Shown here: piece by piece, positions 59,127 through 64,000 of the stretch
Layout of the letters: every line of letters starts with the position of its first letter
How positions within the stretch are numbered: position 1 is the stretch's first letter
Assembly (NCBI GenBank): GCA_018195615.1
Contig: JAGTPG010000002.1
Span: 2,298,501-2,362,500 of the forward strand
DNA: 64,000 nucleotides
Direction: 5' to 3'
Source: Streptomyces tuirus
GTDB lineage: Bacteria; Actinomycetota; Actinomycetes; Streptomycetales; Streptomycetaceae
The notes under the pieces: model-generated
Databases searched by the model: none
Seen by the model: only the letters and a program-made list of their open reading frames with translations
Told to the model about the DNA's origin: nothing
Program-made: the position numbers and the translations under genes

Positions 59127-59606
59127 ATGATCGACGGACCGTACTTCGTGCTGACGGTGCTGGGTGTGCTCGGGACCGGTCTGGTGGCCGGGGTGTTCTG
59201 CGGCTTCTCGACCTTCGTCATGCGGGGCCTGGCCACGCTGCCGCCCGCGCAGGGGGTGGCCGCGATGAAAGCGATCAACGTGGCCGCGGTGACACCGCCC
59301 TTCATGCTCGTGTTCCTCGGGTCGGCCGTGCTGTGCGCGGTGATCGCCGTGGTGACGTTCGTGCTGTGGCCGGGCGAGGGGACGGTGGAGCTGCTGCTGG
59401 GCAGCGCGCTGTATCTGTTCGGCTCGTTCGGGCTCACCATGGTCGCGAACGTGCCGCGCAACGACGCGCTGGCCGAGCTGGAGCCCGGCACGCCGGAGGC
59501 GGACGCGTACTGGCCGGTGTATGTGCGTGAGTGGACGATGTGGAACCACGTCCGCACGGTCGCCTCGGCCGGCGCGGCGGTGGCGTACGTGCTGGCGCTC
59601 ACCTGA
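59127..59606 (+). CDS. DUF1772 (anthrone oxygenase-like) membrane protein
   Basis: Four-span membrane protein of 159 residues. TM1 is near residues 6-30 (FVLTVLGVLGTGLVAGVFCG), and TM2-TM4 are near 55-75, 85-105 and 140-158. The family marks FCGFSTFVMRGLATLPPAQG, NVPRNDALAELEP and WTMWNHVRTVASAGAAVAYV are present. The NxPxN and WNHxR elements are shared with fungal anthrone oxygenases and bacterial DUF1772 proteins; no bacterial role is settled. ATG 59127 follows GGAGAGG. Confidence 0.9.
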   Translation: MIDGPYFVLTVLGVLGTGLVAGVFCGFSTFVMRGLATLPPAQGVAAMKAINVAAVTPPFMLVFLGSAVLCAVIAVVTFVLWPGEGTVELLLGSALYLFGSFGLTMVANVPRNDALAELEPGTPEADAYWPVYVREWTMWNHVRTVASAGAAVAYVLALT

Positions 59607-59732
59607 CGCCCCGGGCCTGCGATATCGCGCTGTCCGCTGCCCTGCGGGCGGGCCTCCGCGGACGTATCGTGGCCCAAGGAGTGCCGCCCGACGGCGCACG
59701 GCCTGCCACCCGCGCACGCAAGGAAGACGGCC

Positions 59733-61222
<1,490 letters not shown>

Positions 61223-61243
61223 GGCCCGGGGTCCTGGGGAGCG

Positions 61244-61729
61244 TCACCGCTCGTCCGTGCCGGCCACCTTCCCCGTCGACAGCGCCACCCGGTTCCACGT
61301 GTTGATTGTGCAGATCAGGGCGAGGACCTGGGCCAGTTCCCGTTCCTCGAAGTGGGACGCGGCCTGTGCGTAGACCTCGTCCGGAACGCCGGCGTCGGCC
61401 ACGAGGGTCATCGCCTCCGTGAGGGCCAGGGCCGCCTGCTCCCGCTCGGTGAAGAAGTGGCGGGCCTCGCGCCACACGGCGACCATGTGCAGCCGGTCCT
61501 CGCTCTCGCCGGCCTTGCGGGCGTCGTTGGTGTGCATGTGGAGGCAGTACGCGCAGTGGTTGAGGTGCGAGGCCCGGATCTGGATCAGTTCGACGAGGGC
61601 CGGGTCGAGGCCCTCGCGGGCGGCGGCGTCGAGAGCGATGAGGGCCCGGAAGGCCTTCGGGGCGGACTTGGCGAACTCCAGCCGGGGCGCCTTCGGGTGG
61701 GTGCTGTGCGTGCTCGTGTTCGTCGTCAT
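61244..61729 (-). CDS. AhpD-like carboxymuconolactone decarboxylase-family protein
   Basis: Alkylhydroperoxidase-fold protein of 161 residues. The active-site block is LIQIRASHLNHCAYCLHMHT with the CxxC pair and the following His, then NDARKAGESEDRLHMVAVWR. The helical bundle continues through EREQAALALTEAMTLVADA. The family mixes peroxidases and decarboxylases; the CxxCxxxH pattern supports a thiol peroxidase. ATG 61729 with AAGGAC just upstream. It is divergent from the MocR regulator by 47 bases, which may control it. Confidence 0.93.
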   Translation of the reverse strand: MTTNTSTHSTHPKAPRLEFAKSAPKAFRALIALDAAAREGLDPALVELIQIRASHLNHCAYCLHMHTNDARKAGESEDRLHMVAVWREARHFFTEREQAALALTEAMTLVADAGVPDEVYAQAASHFEERELAQVLALICTINTWNRVALSTGKVAGTDER

Positions 61730-61776
61730 GTCCTTCAACCTACGAGCCGGAAAGACCCACTGTAGGGTGCATTTCC

Positions 61777-63187
61777 ATGGTGAAATCGTGGGTCAATTCC
61801 GCCGAGCGGATCGGGGCCGACCTGCATCTGGAGCTGACCGGGCCGGGCGGTCGGCGCGCGGCTGTGATCCGTGCCCTGCGCGAGGCGGTACGCAGCGGGC
61901 GGCTCGCACCGGGCACGCGGCTGCCGCCGTACCGGTCGCTCGCGGCCGACCTCGGTGTCGCCCGCAACACGGTGGCCGACGCGTACGCGGAACTCGTCGC
62001 GGAGGGCTGGCTCACCGCACGTCAGGGTTCGGGTACCCGGGTCGCGGAGTTCGCGGAGCCGCTGCGGGCCACGGCCCGTGTGCCCCGAAAGGCGCCACCA
62101 CGCGCGCGTGGTCCCCGTCACGACCTGACGCAGGGCACCCCGGACACCTCGGCGTTCCCGCGCACCGCCTGGCTGGCCTCCTACCGGCGGGCCCTGCAGC
62201 AGGCGCCCAACGAGGTGTTCGGTCCGGGTGATCCTGCCGGGCGGGTGGAACTGCGGGAGGCGCTCACGGAGTACCTGGCACGCGCCCGTGGTGTGCGGAC
62301 CGAGCCGGGCAGGATCGTGATCTGCTCCGGATTCGCCCACGCGCTGCGGCTGCTGTTCGGAGGGGGTGTGCTGCGCGGGCCCCTGGCGGTGGAGGCGTAC
62401 GGGCTCGGTTTCCACCGGGAGGTCCTCGCCGCCGCCGGTGTGCGGACCGTGCCGCTCCCCTCGACGAACACGGCGCGCGGGTCGACCGGTTGGGGCGCGA
62501 GCGGGCCGTGCTGCTCACGCCGGCGCACCAGTTCCCGACCGGCGGGCCGCTGCACGCCGCGCGCCGGGCGGCCGTGATCGACTGGGCCCGCGCGCGGGGC
62601 GGGCTGGTCCTGGAGGACGACTACGACGGGGAGTTCCGTTACGACCGCAAGCCGGTCGGCGCCGTACAGGGCCTCGACCCCGAGCACGTGATCCACATCG
62701 GCTCGGTCAGCAAGAGCCTGTCGCCGGCGGTACGGCTGGGCTGGATGGTGCTCCCGGAGCGGTACGTCGACGCCGTGCTGGCCGCCAAGGGGAACGGGAG
62801 GCGTGGGCGAGCGTTCTCGACCAGCTGAGCCTGGCCGACTTCGTGGTCTCCGGGGCGTACGACCGTCATGTACGGCGTATGCGGCAGCGGTACCGGGGCC
62901 GCCGGGACCGGCTGGTGGCGGCGTTGGCCGAGCGGGCGCCGCACATCGAGGTCACCGGCATCGCGGCCGGACTGCACGCGGTGCTGCGGTTGCCGCCCGG
63001 CACCGAGGCGTCCACGGTCAAGGCCGCCGTATGGCAGGGCGTCGCCCTCGACGGCCTGGCCGCGTTCCGGCACCCGGAGACGGACATGGGGGTGGGCGAC
63101 GGGATCGTCGTGGGGTACGCGACCCCCTCCGAGCACGCGTACGGGCCGGCCCTGGAGGCGCTGTGCGGTGCGCTGCCGCCGCCGTGA
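61777..63187 (+). CDS. MocR/PdxR-family regulator (two frameshifts near 62459 and 62795)
   Basis: GntR-type winged helix fused to a PLP-dependent aminotransferase fold, 470 residues after correction. The DNA-binding part has REAVRSGRLAPGTRLPPYRS, LAADLGVARNTVADAYAELV and EGWLTARQGSGTRVAE. The effector part has FPRTAWLASYRRALQQAP, VLEDDYDGEFRYDRKPVGAV and HIGSVSKSLSPAVRLGWMVL with the PLP Lys. Losses at CCCC 62457-62460 and at AACGGGAGG (62793-62801) split it. Restoring them gives VPLPLDEHGARVDRLGRER and AAKGNREAWASVLDQLSL. It may regulate the divergent AhpD-like gene. Confidence 0.92.
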
Positions 63188-63212
63188 ACCGACCCGTCGT
63201 GCAGCCGGGAGG

Positions 63213-64000
63213 CTACGGCTTGCGCGCCACCGCCCCGTACCCCGGGATCACCCCGTCGTCCTGCCCGGGCACGGGCTCGCCGAGTTCGGGGTGCCAGTGG
63301 TGGGGCACCTCGACGCCGGGTTCGACGAGGTCGAGGCCGTCGAAGAAGCGGGTGAACTCCTCGCGGGAGCGCAGGGCCAGCGTGACACCGGCGGCGCGGA
63401 GCTTCTCGGTGGCCGCCTTCGACTCCTCCGGCGTGAAGTCGGAGGTGGCGTGGGTGACCACCAGGTAGCTGCCGGAGGGCAGTGCGGCGAGCAGCCGGCG
63501 GACCAGGCCGTGGGCGCCGTCCTGGTCGGAGACGAAGTGCAGCAACGCGATGAGCGACAGTGCGACGGGCCGGGTGAGGTCCAGGACCTTCTTCGCGCCT
63601 TCCAGGATGGCGTCCGGGTCGCGCACGTCGGCCTGGAGGTACTCGGTCGCCCCCTGGTCCGTGCCGCGCAGCAGGGCCGCCGCGTGAGCCAGCACGATGG
63701 GGTCGTTGTCGCAGTAGACGACCCGGGCGTCGGGGGCGATCCCCTGGGCGACCTGGTGGAGGTTGGGCTCGGTCGGGATGCCGGTGCCTATGTCGAGGAA
63801 CTGCCGTACGCCGTTGTGGGCCAGCCAGCGTGTGGCCCGGTGCATGAACGCGCGGTTGACCCGCGCCATGACCGGCACCCGCGGGTCGAGGGTGAGCATC
63901 TGCCGGCCCATCTCCTCGTCGACCGGGTAGTTGTCCTTGCCGCCGAGGTACCAGTCGTACATCCGCGCGGGATGGGGTCTGGTCGTATCGATCTGCCCGG
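63213..64000 (-). CDS. SAM-dependent methyltransferase, PF04672 type (5' end outside the window)
   Basis: Actinobacterial S-adenosyl methyltransferase, at least 262 residues, with its N-terminus cut by the right edge. The visible start, TTRPHPARMYDWYLGGKDNY, is the hallmark of the family. Motif I is QFLDIGTGIPTEPNLHQVAQ. ARVVYCDNDPIVLAHAAALL, TEYLQADVRDPDAILEGAKK and VALSLIALLHFVSDQDGAHG follow. The C-terminus reads VEVPHHWHPELGEPVPGQDD. Streptomyces genomes hold many such genes, of unknown substrate and often next to regulators. Confidence 0.94.
   Translation of the reverse strand, partial: GQIDTTRPHPARMYDWYLGGKDNYPVDEEMGRQMLTLDPRVPVMARVNRAFMHRATRWLAHNGVRQFLDIGTGIPTEPNLHQVAQGIAPDARVVYCDNDPIVLAHAAALLRGTDQGATEYLQADVRDPDAILEGAKKVLDLTRPVALSLIALLHFVSDQDGAHGLVRRLLAALPSGSYLVVTHATSDFTPEESKAATEKLRAAGVTLALRSREEFTRFFDGLDLVEPGVEVPHHWHPELGEPVPGQDDGVIPGYGAVARKP

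Overview
The window is a high-GC actinobacterial chromosome segment, almost certainly from a Streptomyces. The evidence is strong GC bias at third codon positions, GTG starts, whiA, an RbpA-type protein, a mycothiol-type DinB enzyme, and a gene order (pgl, pgi, secG-tpiA-pgk-gap, whiA-yvcK-rapZ-uvrC, uvrA, aroQ, terC/terD, uvrB, glpQ-like, ogt) that I recall from the conserved core around SCO1939-SCO1980 of S. coelicolor. It reads as vegetative core chromosome. I see no insertion sequence, prophage, tRNA, rRNA or CRISPR array.

Layout. 1-2.1 kb: end of a pentose-phosphate block (pgl) and a lipoprotein. 2.1-8.8 kb: an oligosaccharide uptake and hydrolysis block (GH13 glucosidase, binding protein, two permeases, a second orphan binding protein) with no ATPase of its own and a shared operator motif. 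8.9-12.6 kb: a PadR regulator driving a LolD/MacB-type ABC exporter. 12.7-20 kb: glycolysis (pgi, tpiA, pgk, gap) with secG, an RbpA paralogue and an MFS pump. 20-28.3 kb: a very long secreted M14 peptidase, then the overlapping operon uvrC-rapZ-yvcK-whiA. 28.5-33.7 kb: a small ORF, an unrecognised regulator, a LacI regulator with a PfkB sugar kinase, an XRE regulator and a YceI protein. 33.7-43 kb: uvrA, a DinB/MBL pair, aroQ, an S66 peptidase, an MHS transporter and a cation/proton antiporter. 43-47.1 kb: a TerC/TerD block whose terC is preceded by a yybP-ykoY (manganese) riboswitch. 47.2-52.5 kb: uvrB, an MHYT membrane protein, a glycerophosphodiesterase and ogt. 52.6-64 kb: pseudouridine catabolism (psuG-psuK), a methyltransferase with a repeat-encoded tail, corA, a CBS protein, gltD, an AhpD-like protein, a MocR regulator and a truncated methyltransferase at the right edge.

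A dominant technical feature is 25 apparent single-base frameshifts in 18 genes. All but one are a missing G or C in a G/C run or GGCC/GGGG context. They hit uvrA (three), uvrB, aroQ, gltD and others, and restoring one base at each site gives full-length family-typical proteins with whole codon counts. I treat these as sequencing or assembly errors, and I give each gene its corrected extent and the frameshift position.

Most notable biology: an Ig-like insertion in an extracellular MalF loop, a repeated operator in the oligosaccharide block, a perfect 26-bp LacI operator with a near-copy 11 kb away, a riboswitch whose 3' strand can mask the terC ribosome-binding site, and an 18-bp minisatellite that runs from a non-coding stretch into the 3' end of a methyltransferase gene.
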